A stretch of 64,000 nucleotides of DNA from Candidatus Desulfobacillus denitrificans (GTDB taxonomy: Bacteria > Pseudomonadota > Gammaproteobacteria > Burkholderiales > Rhodocyclaceae): assembly GCA_017347485.1 (NCBI GenBank), contig AP021857.1, forward strand, positions 2,027,390-2,091,389. The letters run 5' to 3'. Of the stretch, positions 10,922 through 21,738 are shown piece by piece (positions within the stretch are counted from its first letter, which is position 1; the number at the start of each line of letters is the position of its first letter). Under the pieces are notes generated by a model. That model ran no database searches and was not told the origin of the DNA. It was given only the letters and a program-made list of their open reading frames with translations. Both the position numbers and the translations under genes were made by a program.

Positions 10922-11996
10922 GCTTCGCCTCGAATTCCTTCATGTAGTCGACCAGCGCCTTGACGCCTTCCACCGGCATCGCGTTGTAGATCGAGGCGCG
11001 CATGCCGCCGACGGAACGATGGCCTTTCAACTGGATCATGCCGCGCGCCTTGGCCCCCTTGAGGAATTCCTCGTCGAGCTCGGCCTTCTTCAGGGTGAAC
11101 GGCACGTTCATCAGCGAGCGGTCGGCCTTGGCAACCGGGCTGACGAAGAACTTGCTCTGGTCGAGGAAGGCGTAGAGCAGCGCCGCCTTGTCGCGGTTGT
11201 GCCTTTCCATCGCCGCCAGGCCGCCCTGCTGCTTCAGCCACTGGAACACCAGGCCGGCGATGTAGATGCCGTAGGTGGGCGGCGTGTTGTACATGGATTC
11301 GTTCTCGGCATGTGTCTTGTAGTCGAGCATCACCGGGGTCTTCGGCAGCACCTGGCCGATCAGATCCTCGCGGACGACGACGATGGTCAGGCCGGCCGGG
11401 CCGATGTTCTTCTGCGCCCCGGCGTAGATGAGGCCGTACTTGCCGACCTCCACCGGCTTGGAAAGGATGTTGGAGGACATGTCGCATACCAACGGCACGT
11501 CGCCGGTCTGCGGGAGCCAATGGAATTCCACGCCGCCGATGGTCTCGTTGGCGGTGTAGTGAACGTAGGCGGCGTCCTGCGAGAGTTTCCAGCCGGCCTG
11601 GGCCGGAGCATAGGTGAAGTTCTTGTCCTCGCTCGAGGCGATGACGTTCACCTGGCAGTACTGCTTGGCCTCCTTGATCGCCTTCTTGGCCCATTCGCCC
11701 GTATGTACGTAATCGGCGCTCGCCTTGCCGCGCAGCAGGTTGATCGGGATCATGGCGAACTGCAGGCTGGCGCCGCCCTGCAGGAACAGCACCTTGTAGT
11801 TGGCGGGAATCGCCATCAGTTCGCGCAGGTCGGCCTCGGCCTGGGCGGCGATGCTCATGAACTCCTTGCCGCGGTGGCTCATCTCCATGACCGACTGGCC
11901 GCTGCCGTGCCAGTCGAGCATTTCCTCCGCCGCCTGCTTGAGAACGGCTTCCGGCAGGGTCGCCGGGCCGGCGCTGAAATTGAATACGCGTGCCAT
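10914..11996 (-). CDS. serC: Phosphoserine aminotransferase
   Basis: PLP enzyme that converts 3-phosphohydroxypyruvate plus glutamate to phosphoserine. It also acts on the pyridoxal-phosphate precursor in bacteria. The 360-residue protein begins [20 protein letters not shown], the canonical SerC start, and has [37 protein letters not shown] with the PLP-binding lysine just before [17 protein letters not shown], and a C-terminal [17 protein letters not shown]. It lies 3 bp after gyrA and overlaps serA by 8 bp. The order gyrA-serC-pheA-hisC-tyrA-aroA-cmk-rpsA-ihfB matches the known Pseudomonas/Burkholderia locus, with serA inserted. Confidence 0.96.
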   Translation of the reverse strand: MARVFNFSAGPATLPEAVLKQAAEEMLDWHGSGQSVMEMSHRGKEFMSIAAQAEADLRELMAIPANYKVLFLQGGASLQFAMIPINLLRGKASADYVHTGEWAKKAIKEAKQYCQVNVIASSEDKNFTYAPAQAGWKLSQDAAYVHYTANETIGGVEFHWLPQTGDVPLVCDMSSNILSKPVEVGKYGLIYAGAQKNIGPAGLTIVVVREDLIGQVLPKTPVMLDYKTHAENESMYNTPPTYGIYIAGLVFQWLKQQGGLAAMERHNRDKAALLYAFLDQSKFFVSPVAKADRSLMNVPFTLKKAELDEEFLKGAKARGMIQLKGHRSVGGMRASIYNAMPVEGVKALVDYMKEFEAKHG

Positions 11997-11999
11997 TTC

Positions 12000-14546
<2,547 letters not shown>

Positions 14547-14788
14547 CGAGCTGAGAACCGGAGACGGGAGGGAAATATCCCTGCCAAAAAGGTATAAGTT
14601 TATCATGCTCACCTTTGCCAAGGAGTCACCAGCCAAGCCCTATCCTCATTCAATTGTCGTTTCGACTACAAGTTGTAGGCCATTGGTTTTTGTGCTTAAA
14701 TTCTAAAGACGAGTTGCCCGTGCCGGCTTGGCGTCCCGCCGGCAAACCATAACAATCACCAATCACATTGCCAGTGGAGGATGAACCC
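14547..14788. promoter_or_regulatory. Divergent gyrA / ompA control region
   Basis: This 242-bp gap must contain promoters for gyrA (leftward) and the first ompA copy (rightward). A 13-bp palindrome CTACAAGTTGTAG lies at 14666-14678. Its right half, TTGTAG (14673-14678), followed 17 bp later by TTAAAT (14696-14701), could be a rightward -35/-10 pair. GCCGGC is repeated at 14722-14727 and 14738-14743. None of these assignments is strong. GGAGG at 14776-14780 is the ribosome binding site of the TTG start at 14789. Confidence 0.35.
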
Positions 14789-15442
14789 TTGAAACCCGCT
14801 AATCTGACCAATACCCTGCTTGCAGTCGCCCTCGGCCTGTCCGCCACGGTTGCAGGCGCCCAAGTACCGAACAACGATGGCTACCTGTTCGACACGCGCG
14901 GACTTGTCGCCAAAAGCGGTTTCGGCCTGTGCTGGAAAACCACCCGCTGGACCCCGGCCATGGCCATCGCCGAATGCGATCCGGAACTGGTGAAAAAACC
15001 GGAACCCGCCGCTCCCGCCGCCCCTGCCGCTGCCCCGGCGAAGCCGAAAGCCTGCAACTTCACTTATTCCCTGCAGAACGATGCCACCTTCACCTTTGGC
15101 AAGGCCGATCTGAACGCGGCCGGCAAGGATCAACTCGACAAGAACGTGCTAGCAAAACTGGATAGCTGCGCCAGCGTCAAGCTGTTGCTGATTACCGGCC
15201 ACACCGACCGCATCGGCGGCCACCAGGTCAACCAGAAGCTCTCCGAGAAGCGCGCCGACGCCGTCAAGGCCTACCTGGCCAGCAAGGGGGCCAAGGCGGA
15301 TGCCGTCGAAACCATGGGCGCCGGCAAGACCCAGCCGGTGCCGGGCGTGAAATGCGACGACAAACTGCCGCGCAAGAAGCTCATCGAGTGCCTCGCGCCG
15401 AACCGCCGTGTCGTGATCGAAGTGCAGGGCCCGGCCAAATAA
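14789..15442 (+). CDS. OmpA-family outer-membrane/periplasmic protein, copy 1
   Basis: Predicted secreted protein that tethers the envelope to peptidoglycan through an OmpA-like domain. The start is set at the TTG at 14789 because GGAGG lies 8 nt upstream and the resulting N-terminus (basic start, then [18 protein letters not shown]) is a clean Sec signal peptide. There follow the ~55 residues shared almost identically with the copy at 16915 ([32 protein letters not shown]), a Pro/Ala linker, and an OmpA domain with [20 protein letters not shown]. The barrel part of classical OmpA is absent. A strong terminator follows. The two copies differ much more after the linker than before it. Confidence 0.85.
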   Translation: MKPANLTNTLLAVALGLSATVAGAQVPNNDGYLFDTRGLVAKSGFGLCWKTTRWTPAMAIAECDPELVKKPEPAAPAAPAAAPAKPKACNFTYSLQNDATFTFGKADLNAAGKDQLDKNVLAKLDSCASVKLLLITGHTDRIGGHQVNQKLSEKRADAVKAYLASKGAKADAVETMGAGKTQPVPGVKCDDKLPRKKLIECLAPNRRVVIEVQGPAK

Positions 15443-15460
15443 GCCAGCTCCGCAAACAAA

Positions 15461-15489
15461 ACCCCGCCCTATTTCGGCGGGTTTTTTTT
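15461..15489 (+). terminator. Rho-independent terminator of ompA copy 1
   Basis: CCCGCC (15463-15468) pairs with GGCGGG (15476-15481) across a short loop, followed by an uninterrupted run of T to 15489. It stands directly before the start of the deaminase gene at 15494, so the deaminase probably relies on read-through or a promoter inside ompA. Confidence 0.85.
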
Positions 15490-15493
15490 ACCC

Positions 15494-16810
15494 ATGCCAG
15501 AACCGATCGACCTGCTGATCGAGCCGCGCTGGCTCATTCCGGTGGAACCCTGCGGCGTCGTGTTGGAAGACCATGCCGCCGCCGTATCGGACGGCAGAAT
15601 CATCGACGTTCTGCCCAGCCATACCGCCCTGGAGCGCTACCGCCCGAAGCAGCGGATTCCCCTGCCCGGCCAGGTGCTTATCCCCGGCCTGGTCAACCTG
15701 CACACCCATGCAGCGATGGCACTGCTGCGCGGCATCGCCGACGACCTGCCGCTGATGGACTGGTTGAAAACGCGGATCTGGCCGGCCGAGGAAAGACACG
15801 TCTCCGCCGCCTTCGTGCGCGACGGCACAATGCTGGCTTGTGCGGAGATGCTGCGCGGCGGCGTCACCTGCTTCAACGACATGTATTTCTTCCCCGAGGC
15901 GGCGGCCGAAGCGGCACGAAGCATCGGCATGCGTGCCGTGCTCGGCATGGTCATCATCGAGTTTCCCACCGCTTATGCAACCGATGCGGACGACTACATC
16001 AGCAAGGGATTGTCTGCCCGCGACCGCCTGCGCAACGATCCCCTGATCTCTTTTTGCATGGCACCGCATGCGCCCTATACGGTTGCCGACAAGACCTTCG
16101 AGCGCATTGCCACCCTGGCGGCGCAACTCGACCTGTCGATCCATGTCCATTTGCACGAGACGCGGGGAGAAATCGAACAGGGCGTGGCCAAACATGGCGT
16201 CCGACCGTTGCAACGTCTGGCCCGTTTGGGCCTGCTCGGCCCGAATCTGATCGGTGTCCATGCCGTCCATCTCGACGATAACGAAATTAACCTACTGGCG
16301 GAGAACGGCTGCGCCGTGGCGCACTGTCCCACCTCGAACATGAAACTGGCCAGCGGCACTGCCCCCATTGCCAAGTTGGCCGGTCGTGGTGTGAGAGTGG
16401 GGCTCGGCACGGACGGGGCTGCCAGCAATAACCGCCTGGATCTGTTTCAGGAAATGCGACATGCGGGGCTGCTGGCCAAAGCCGCCACAGGCAATGCCGC
16501 TGTCCTTAGCGCACATGAATTATTGCGCATGGCCACTCTGAATGGTGCCGCTGCGCTCGGCATGGAAGGAACAATAGGTTCGATTCAGGCCGGCAAGGCG
16601 GCCGACTTGTGCGCGATTCGGCTCGACACCCTGGAAACTAGCCCCTGCTTCGACCCGGCCTCCCACCTCGTCTATGCCGCCGGTCGGGAGCATGTCAGCC
16701 ATGTCTGGGTAAATGGCGCTCTTCAGGTCGAAAATGGCCTGTTGCGGCAATGCGACACAAGCCGATTGCTTGACACTGTCAATTTGTGGCAAAATAAATT
16801 AACCGCTTGA
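15494..16810 (+). CDS. mtaD: Methylthioadenosine / S-adenosylhomocysteine deaminase (TRZ/ATZ hydrolase)
   Basis: Metal-dependent amidohydrolase expected to deaminate 5'-methylthioadenosine, SAH or 5'-deoxyadenosine. The 438-residue protein has the N-terminal composite strand region, then GLVNLHTHAAMALLRG with metal ligands H70 and H72. Further ligand regions are APHAPYT, VHLHETRGEIEQG, GVHAVHLDDNEI and GLGTDGAASNN. Gene order supports the call: in Pseudomonas an MTA deaminase of this family precedes ubiG and the mupP phosphatase downstream of gyrA, and the same set occurs here with two ompA copies interleaved. Exact substrate is inference; an 8-oxoguanine or triazine deaminase of the same fold is possible. 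Confidence 0.8.
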   Translation: MPEPIDLLIEPRWLIPVEPCGVVLEDHAAAVSDGRIIDVLPSHTALERYRPKQRIPLPGQVLIPGLVNLHTHAAMALLRGIADDLPLMDWLKTRIWPAEERHVSAAFVRDGTMLACAEMLRGGVTCFNDMYFFPEAAAEAARSIGMRAVLGMVIIEFPTAYATDADDYISKGLSARDRLRNDPLISFCMAPHAPYTVADKTFERIATLAAQLDLSIHVHLHETRGEIEQGVAKHGVRPLQRLARLGLLGPNLIGVHAVHLDDNEINLLAENGCAVAHCPTSNMKLASGTAPIAKLAGRGVRVGLGTDGAASNNRLDLFQEMRHAGLLAKAATGNAAVLSAHELLRMATLNGAAALGMEGTIGSIQAGKAADLCAIRLDTLETSPCFDPASHLVYAAGREHVSHVWVNGALQVENGLLRQCDTSRLLDTVNLWQNKLTA

Positions 16811-16828
16811 ACCGGCGATTCGATTTTG

Positions 16829-16857
16829 TTTACAGCCGGAACAAACGTGTTTTTAAT
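16829..16857 (+). promoter_or_regulatory. Sigma70-type promoter for ompA copy 2
   Basis: TTTACA (16829-16834), a 17-bp spacer and TTTAAT (16852-16857) form a good housekeeping promoter. Transcription would start near 16864, giving a ~50-nt leader to the ATG at 16915. Assignment is from sequence only. Confidence 0.6.
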
Positions 16858-16914
16858 AACCGCACTGTTTTGGCCGTTTCATCCACTCCATTTCGCACCG
16901 CATCGAGGGGGAAT

Positions 16915-17553
16915 ATGAACAAACAAATTTCGAAATTTGCACTCCTGGCGACCCTTGGTTTGAGCGCTACCGTCGCGCTTGCCCAAGTGCCGAACAACGA
17001 CGGCTATCTGTTCGACACGCGTGGCGTTGTCGCCAAGAGCGGGTTCGGCCTGTGCTGGAAAACCACCCGCTGGACCCCCGCCATGGCCATTGCCGAGTGC
17101 GATCCGGAACTGGTGAAGAAACCCGAGCCGGCCGCACCAGCCGCTCAACCCGCCACGCCGAAGCCAGCCGCCCAGAAGGTCACTCTCGCGGCCGACGCCC
17201 TGTTCGATTTCGACAAGGCCGTGCTGCGTCCCGAAGGCAAGGCCAAGTTGGACGATGTCTCCGGCAAGCTGAAGGGCATCAAACTGGAAGTGATCATTGC
17301 CGTCGGCCACACCGACCGCATCGGCTCCGACAATTACAACCAGAAGCTGTCGGAAAAGCGCGCAGAAGCCGTCAAGGCCTATCTGGTCGGCAAGGGCGTT
17401 GAGCCGAACCGCGTCTACACCGAAGGCAAGGGCAAGAAACAGCCCGTCACCGGAGACAAGTGCGGCACAAGCGTCAAGAAGACGAAGAAACTCATCGAGT
17501 GCCTGCAGCCCGATCGCCGCGTCGAGATCGAGGTTATCGGCACGCAGCAGTAA
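16915..17553 (+). CDS. OmpA-family outer-membrane/periplasmic protein, copy 2
   Basis: Paralogue of the protein at 14789. The ATG at 16915 (GAGGGGG upstream) begins a Sec signal peptide, [23 protein letters not shown], cleaved before [14 protein letters not shown]. The conserved N-terminal region contains one cysteine in [10 protein letters not shown] and one in IAECDPEL. After a Pro/Ala linker comes an OmpA domain ([40 protein letters not shown]) with the Asp and Arg expected to bind diaminopimelate. A C-terminal Cys pair ([21 protein letters not shown]) is shared with copy 1. This copy keeps the more canonical FDFDKAVL strand and is probably the major protein. Its own promoter and terminator make it a single-gene unit. 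Confidence 0.88.
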   Translation: MNKQISKFALLATLGLSATVALAQVPNNDGYLFDTRGVVAKSGFGLCWKTTRWTPAMAIAECDPELVKKPEPAAPAAQPATPKPAAQKVTLAADALFDFDKAVLRPEGKAKLDDVSGKLKGIKLEVIIAVGHTDRIGSDNYNQKLSEKRAEAVKAYLVGKGVEPNRVYTEGKGKKQPVTGDKCGTSVKKTKKLIECLQPDRRVEIEVIGTQQ

Positions 17554-17570
17554 TTCGGCAATCCGCCGCA

Positions 17571-17599
17571 AAAAGCCCTGCGCGAGCAGGGCTTTTTTT
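17571..17599 (+). terminator. Rho-independent terminator of ompA copy 2
   Basis: A ten-base stem AAAAGCCCTG (17571-17580) and CAGGGCTTTT (17587-17596) encloses a six-base loop and runs into a T-tract ending at 17599, 65 bp or less after the stop codon. Confidence 0.9.
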
Positions 17600-17617
17600 A
17601 TTCTGCCAAACGCAAAA

Positions 17618-18331
17618 ATGAGTGAGAGCGCAAGCCGAAACGCCGATCAGGCCGAACTCGATAAATTCAGCGAGTTGGCCCATCGCTGGTGGGATCCCGA
17701 ATCCGAATTCAAGCCACTCCACGACATCAACCCGCTGCGTCTCGACTGGATCGACCGCTGGGCTGGTCTCGCCGGCAAGAAGGTACTGGATGTCGGTTGC
17801 GGGGGCGGCATCCTCGCGGAATCAATGGCGGTACGGGGTGCTGTGGTAACCGGCATCGACTTGTCCAACAAGGCGCTCTCCGTCGCCAGACTGCACCTGC
17901 TGGAAAGTGGGCAGCACGTCAGCTACCGAAAGATTTCAGCCGAGGAACTCGCTGACGAAAGCCCGGGCGACTTCGACGTCGTCACTTGTCTGGAGATGCT
18001 GGAGCACGTGCCTGACCCGGGGAGCACGGTACGGGCGTGCGCGCGGCTGGTTCGGCCGGGCGGAACGGTGTTCTTTTCGACCATCAACCGCAACCCGAAA
18101 TCCTATCTGCTCGCGGTCATCGGCGCCGAATACATCCTCAACCTGCTGCCGCGCGGCACACACGACTACGCCAAGTTCATCCGCCCGGCCGAGTTGGCCC
18201 GCTATGCCCGCGCCGCCGGTCTGGCGGCGGAAGAAATCATCGGCATGACCTACAACCCGCTAACCAAAACTTACGCGCTCGGCGCCGATACCGGCGTCAA
18301 CTACCTCATGCATTGCCGGCGCGATGATTGA
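17618..18331 (+). CDS. ubiG: Ubiquinone biosynthesis O-methyltransferase
   Basis: SAM-dependent methyltransferase that performs both O-methylations in ubiquinone synthesis. The ATG at 17618 is used because it gives the family's own start ([20 protein letters not shown], then [20 protein letters not shown]) and because the longer frame runs back through the ompA terminator. The 237-residue protein has the SAM motif [16 protein letters not shown], then [12 protein letters not shown], and [20 protein letters not shown]. It overlaps the downstream phosphatase gene by 8 bp. Quinone supply fits the complex I operon in this window, which uses ubiquinone. Confidence 0.95.
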   Translation: MSESASRNADQAELDKFSELAHRWWDPESEFKPLHDINPLRLDWIDRWAGLAGKKVLDVGCGGGILAESMAVRGAVVTGIDLSNKALSVARLHLLESGQHVSYRKISAEELADESPGDFDVVTCLEMLEHVPDPGSTVRACARLVRPGGTVFFSTINRNPKSYLLAVIGAEYILNLLPRGTHDYAKFIRPAELARYARAAGLAAEEIIGMTYNPLTKTYALGADTGVNYLMHCRRDD

Positions 18332-18974
18332 CACCGTTCTGTTCGACCTCGACGGAACGCTGGCCGATACCGCCGCGGATCTTGGCGCCGTGCTCAACCG
18401 CCTGCGCGGGGAAGCAGGACTGGCGCCCTTGCCGGCCGAAACCATCCGCCCCCATGTCTCCAAGGGCGTACGCGGACTTTTGAGCGTCGGCTTTGCTCTT
18501 GTACCTGGCGACGGCCGCTACGCTGGCTTGCACCAGCGCTTCCTGGACTTCTATGGCGAATCGCCATGCGTGGCCACCCGCCTGTTCGAAGGCATGGCGG
18601 AATTGCTGGAACGCCTCGAGGCGGGTCGCCTCAGGTGGGGTATCGTCACCAACAAGACCAGCCGCTACACTCTCCCGCTGATGGAAGCCCTGGGCCTGGC
18701 TCGGCGGGCGGTCTGCATCGTCAGTGGCGACTCTTCACCTCGCCCGAAACCGGCCCCGGACCCCCTCCTCCTCGCCAGCACCATCGCCGGTGCAAATCCG
18801 GCACAGTGTCTGTATGTCGGCGACGACCTGCGCGACATGCAGGCGGCCCGTGCTGCGGGCATGGGCGCCATCGCCGCCGCCTGGGGCTATCTGGGTGACG
18901 ATCTGCCCCTTGAAGAATGGGGCGCCGACACCATCATTCAGACACCATCAGATCTTGCCGGGTTGCTTGGATAG
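18324..18974 (+). CDS. HAD phosphatase, phosphoglycolate or MurNAc-6P phosphatase (Gph/MupP)
   Basis: HAD-superfamily hydrolase of 216 residues. Motif I is [15 protein letters not shown] (nucleophile Asp), motif II is IVTNKT, motif III is the lysine of [10 protein letters not shown], and motif IV is [16 protein letters not shown]. Length and motifs fit the Gph family. The location right after ubiG, overlapping by 8 bp, matches Pseudomonas mupP, whose product dephosphorylates N-acetylmuramate 6-phosphate in peptidoglycan recycling. The two activities cannot be told apart from sequence alone, so no gene symbol is given. Confidence 0.88.
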   Translation: MIDTVLFDLDGTLADTAADLGAVLNRLRGEAGLAPLPAETIRPHVSKGVRGLLSVGFALVPGDGRYAGLHQRFLDFYGESPCVATRLFEGMAELLERLEAGRLRWGIVTNKTSRYTLPLMEALGLARRAVCIVSGDSSPRPKPAPDPLLLASTIAGANPAQCLYVGDDLRDMQAARAAGMGAIAAAWGYLGDDLPLEEWGADTIIQTPSDLAGLLG

Positions 18975-18978
18975 CGCA

Positions 18979-18987
18979 TGCTAGAAT
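18979..18987 (+). promoter_or_regulatory. Extended -10 element upstream of tmRNA
   Basis: TGCTAGAAT is an extended -10 hexamer (TGn-TAGAAT), about 70 bp before the mature tmRNA 5' end. No well-spaced -35 is visible, as expected for extended -10 promoters. The intervening sequence would be the 5' precursor removed by RNase P. Confidence 0.45.
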
Positions 18988-19057
18988 GGCTGCGTCGATG
19001 GAACTCCGGCGCGATCCGGCAGTCTATTTGCAAGTAGTTGCGCATCACACCGAATCC

Positions 19058-19418
19058 GGGGGCGACCTGGCTTCGACGTGGGTCGCGAAGCAGAGCAGTG
19101 CATGCCGAGGACCAGTCACCTCGCAAATCCATCTGGAAAACCACAAACGCCAACGACGAGCGTTTCGCTCTCGCCGCCTAAACCCGGCGAGCGCTGCACC
19201 GGACGGCTCACGGGCCGGGTCGGGCAACCGACGGCAGCGTCATTGACGTGAGATAAGGGTGCGTCTTGCCGTGAGGCGCACCTCGAAAATTCAGCGGATC
19301 GCCTTGCAACAGCCCGCCGGTTGGCGGTTGTCGGGTTAAATCAAACAGCCAGGCTAAGCATGTAGGACTGCCTGTAGAGGGCTTGCGGACGCGGGTTCGA
19401 TTCCCGCCGCCTCCACCA
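19058..19418 (+). ncRNA. ssrA: Transfer-messenger RNA (tmRNA)
   Basis: Rescues stalled ribosomes by acting first as alanyl-tRNA and then as mRNA for a degradation tag. The 5' end GGGGGCGACCTGGCTTCGAC and the 3' end GGTTCGATTCCCGCCGCCTCCACCA-type T-arm/acceptor are the tRNA-like halves, with CCA encoded. The tag frame starts at the GCC resume codon at 19149 and reads ANDERFALAA then TAA (19179-19181). It ends in LAA as required for ClpXP/ClpAP recognition. Length (361 nt) and internal pseudoknot-rich composition fit one-piece betaproteobacterial tmRNA. A terminator follows 6 bp downstream. Confidence 0.97.
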
Positions 19419-19424
19419 AATCTC

Positions 19425-19452
19425 AACGCCACCCCATGCGGGTGGCGTTTTT
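19425..19452 (+). terminator. tmRNA terminator
   Basis: A perfect ten-base stem AACGCCACCC (19425-19434) and GGGTGGCGTT (19440-19449) has a five-base loop and is followed by T residues to 19452. Its stem sequence recurs in the larger hairpin at 19808-19851. Confidence 0.9.
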
Positions 19453-19501
19453 CCCTATACCAAGGTAATCTTGACCCTGGTAATTCCCCCTGGAGAAAAC
19501 G

Positions 19502-19798
19502 ATGCGCTCCTCCCTCACCCTCACCCTGCTTGCTGCAACTTGGCTGACGTCCCTGTCGGCTGCCAGCTTGGCCCAGAACGCGGAGGAACGGCCGGTCGAA
19601 GAAAGCCCGCCCAATGTCAAAACAGTGGAGCCGCCCAAGCCTCTCACCAAGCAAGAACAGGCCAAGGCGCGGCGACTGGCGCGGGCGGAGCGCGCTCGGG
19701 AACTGGCAAAGGAACGTGCGGATCGCGAACGCCTCTGCGTCATCAAGCCCGTGATGACGGATGCCGAAATCGCCTTCTGCAAGGATGTCTGGCGCTGA
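19502..19798 (+). CDS. Small secreted protein of unknown function
   Basis: A 98-residue product with a clear Sec signal peptide (MRSSLTLTLLAATWLTSLSA, cleavage near SLAQ at residue 25). A proline-rich stretch (VEESPPNVKTVEPPKPL) follows, then a highly charged Arg/Ala/Glu helix (residues ~50-78, likely helical or coiled), and a C-terminal segment with Cys79 and Cys93 that could form a disulphide in the periplasm. A ribosome binding site GGAG lies 7 nt before the ATG. It stands alone between tmRNA and efp and ends at a long perfect hairpin. I do not recognise the family; small cysteine-paired periplasmic proteins of this look occur in betaproteobacteria without assigned function. Confidence 0.7.
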   Translation: MRSSLTLTLLAATWLTSLSAASLAQNAEERPVEESPPNVKTVEPPKPLTKQEQAKARRLARAERARELAKERADRERLCVIKPVMTDAEIAFCKDVWR

Positions 19799-19807
19799 CC
19801 TGGGTAT

Positions 19808-19851
19808 CCGCAGACGACAACGCCACCTGCGGGTGGCGTTGTCGTCTGCGG
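19808..19851. terminator. Long perfect hairpin between convergent genes
   Basis: Twenty bases at 19808-19827 pair without mismatch with 19832-19851 around a four-base loop (TGCG). There is no T-tract on the plus strand and only a weak A-run on neither side, so it is not a textbook terminator. It sits exactly between the convergent ends of the small secreted gene and efp and may block transcription from both directions or protect 3' ends. Confidence 0.6.
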
Positions 19852-19861
19852 CGCCGGAAGA

Positions 19862-20422
19862 TCAACCTTTGACGCGGTTGCGGTACTCGCCGGTGCGGGT
19901 GTCGATCTCGATCTTGTCGCCGGTTTCGCAGAAGAGCGGAACCGAGACTTCGTAGCCGGTGGCGATCCTCGCCGGCTTGAGCACCTTACCCGAGGTGTCG
20001 CCGCGCACCGCCGGCTCGGTGTAGGTGATCTCGCGCACTACGCTGGTGGGCAACTCGACCGAGATGGCCTTGCCATTGTAGAACACCACCTCGCAGGCCA
20101 TGCCGTCCTCGAGGTAATTGAGTGCATCGCCCAGGTTTTCCTTCTCCACCTCGTACTGGTTGTACTCGGCATCCATGAAGACGTACATCGGATCGGCGAA
20201 GTAGGAATAGGCCACTTCCTTGCGCTCGAGGGTAACGATTTCGAATTTCTCGTCGGCCCTGAAGATGTTCTCGCTCGGGGCGTCGGTGAGCAGGTTCTTG
20301 AATTTCATCTTGACCACGGCCGCGTTGCGGCCGGATTTGTTGTACTCGGCCTTCTGCACGACCATCGGATCCTTGCCGATCATGATGACGTTGCCTACGC
20401 GGAGTTCCTGTGCCAGTTTCAT
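19862..20422 (-). CDS. efp: Elongation factor P, arginine-32 type
   Basis: EF-P relieves ribosome stalling at polyproline stretches. The 186-residue protein starts [20 protein letters not shown] and has three beta-barrel domains of normal length. The tip of the domain I loop reads [10 protein letters not shown], with Arg32 in place of the lysine used by the EpmA/B pathway. Arg32 EF-P is known to be activated by rhamnosylation by EarP, and earP lies directly upstream in the same direction (57-bp gap). Presence of the modifying enzyme next door makes the arginine type functional rather than a mutation. Confidence 0.97.
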   Translation of the reverse strand: MKLAQELRVGNVIMIGKDPMVVQKAEYNKSGRNAAVVKMKFKNLLTDAPSENIFRADEKFEIVTLERKEVAYSYFADPMYVFMDAEYNQYEVEKENLGDALNYLEDGMACEVVFYNGKAISVELPTSVVREITYTEPAVRGDTSGKVLKPARIATGYEVSVPLFCETGDKIEIDTRTGEYRNRVKG

Positions 20423-20479
20423 GCTCGATCCTGCGGAAAGTGGGTCGTCGCGGTTAAGCGGCGAAAAAGAAGCGGAAAA

Positions 20480-21616
20480 TTATATCCGATTGCCGCAGAA
20501 TTGCACCAGTTTTGTCGCCAGATCGCCGTTGTCCCGCAGCTTCGCCGCCCAGGTTTCGGCATGCCGTGCCAAAACCACTTGCTGGGCCCAGAAAGCCGGC
20601 CAGGCTGCCGCCAATCCCTCGCCGAGGCTCCAGGCCCGCCAGAAAGCGCGAACTTCAGCAGAGGTCGCCTCTGACAAGCCCTCGCAATATCTCGCGAGAA
20701 ACGCATCCAGCTTGTGCAGATGGGTGCCTTCGGCCTGCGGGTAGGGCTGCCAGACCATCGGTCTCAAAGCCCATTGCGCCCGCACGAAGGAGTCTTCGCC
20801 GCGCACGAAATTGCAGTCGCAGGCCCAGAGCAGGCGGTCGTAACGGTCCTGCTCGAGAAACGGCAGGACGCGCAGTTCCAGACCGCCCCGATGCAGGGCT
20901 TCGCCGGCAGCCGGCGCAGCCTGCCCGAAGAATGCGGCGATGGCCTCGCCGGCGATCCCCTCCGGCACCAGGCAAGTCACCGGCCCCTGCCCCCGCCACA
21001 AGGAGAACAATTCCTCGACACGGCTGCCCGGATAGCAGAAAAGCGAGATGCGGATTTCCTCGCCATGGGGTGCCGGCAGACCGAGCGCGGCCCAGAATTC
21101 CGCCTGCGCCCGGGCATCCTGCTGAAAGGCCCTGCGTCGCGTGTCCAAGTTGCGCTCCACCAGCACCCCCCCCGTATCCGATGCAAAGCCGGGGAAGAAA
21201 AAACGCTTCACGAGGGGCAGACGCGGACTCGGCGAAGACAAGCCATGGCATTCGCCGATCCAACTCTCGGCGCTGAGATATTCCAGGTTGATCCAGCAAG
21301 GCTTGTCCGCAAGGGCTGCCATCGCGCAGACATAGCGCTCCGGCAGCACGCAGGCAAACGCTTCCACTACCACTTCAGCGGGCTTCGCGTCGCCAAAGGG
21401 ATCCCGCCAATGACACACCTCCACACCCCGACATCCCTGGATCGCCCTTCTCGGATCAATTTCCGGGCAAATGCGCCGGAAAGCCTCTAGGTCGTCCACC
21501 CAGAGCCGGACGTGCAAACCATGATCAGCGACCAATTGGCGAGTCAGGCGCCAGCAGACGCCAATGTCGCCGTAATTGTCGACAACACTGCAGAACACGT
21601 CCCAGGATTGCGACAT
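20480..21616 (-). CDS. earP: EF-P arginine rhamnosyltransferase EarP
   Basis: GT-B inverting glycosyltransferase that transfers rhamnose from dTDP-rhamnose to Arg32 of EF-P. The 378-residue protein starts with WDVFCSVVDNYGDIGVCWRL, in which Asp13 and Asp17 match the catalytic-site aspartates reported for EarP. It also has RVEELFSLW and, late in the protein, CDCNFVRGEDSFVRAQWA with MVWQPYPQAEGTHLHKLDAF, the nucleotide-sugar binding region. It forms a two-gene earP-efp unit. It implies that the host makes dTDP-L-rhamnose, whose genes are not in this window. Confidence 0.96.
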   Translation of the reverse strand: MSQSWDVFCSVVDNYGDIGVCWRLTRQLVADHGLHVRLWVDDLEAFRRICPEIDPRRAIQGCRGVEVCHWRDPFGDAKPAEVVVEAFACVLPERYVCAMAALADKPCWINLEYLSAESWIGECHGLSSPSPRLPLVKRFFFPGFASDTGGVLVERNLDTRRRAFQQDARAQAEFWAALGLPAPHGEEIRISLFCYPGSRVEELFSLWRGQGPVTCLVPEGIAGEAIAAFFGQAAPAAGEALHRGGLELRVLPFLEQDRYDRLLWACDCNFVRGEDSFVRAQWALRPMVWQPYPQAEGTHLHKLDAFLARYCEGLSEATSAEVRAFWRAWSLGEGLAAAWPAFWAQQVVLARHAETWAAKLRDNGDLATKLVQFCGNRI

Positions 21617-21738
21617 TTTTGTATCTATTTGATTAATTGTAATTATTTAACTACCCGCGGCTTCTACCCAACGCCCAAGCCTCAAGCTGGGCAGACTCCT
21701 GCCGTAATTATAACTATCGGTAACAAAACTGTTTTTTG

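Noticed and set aside
17297..17617. N-terminal extension of ubiG to 17297
   Set aside because: It runs out of phase through the ompA gene and its terminator; the ATG at 17618 gives the normal UbiG start.
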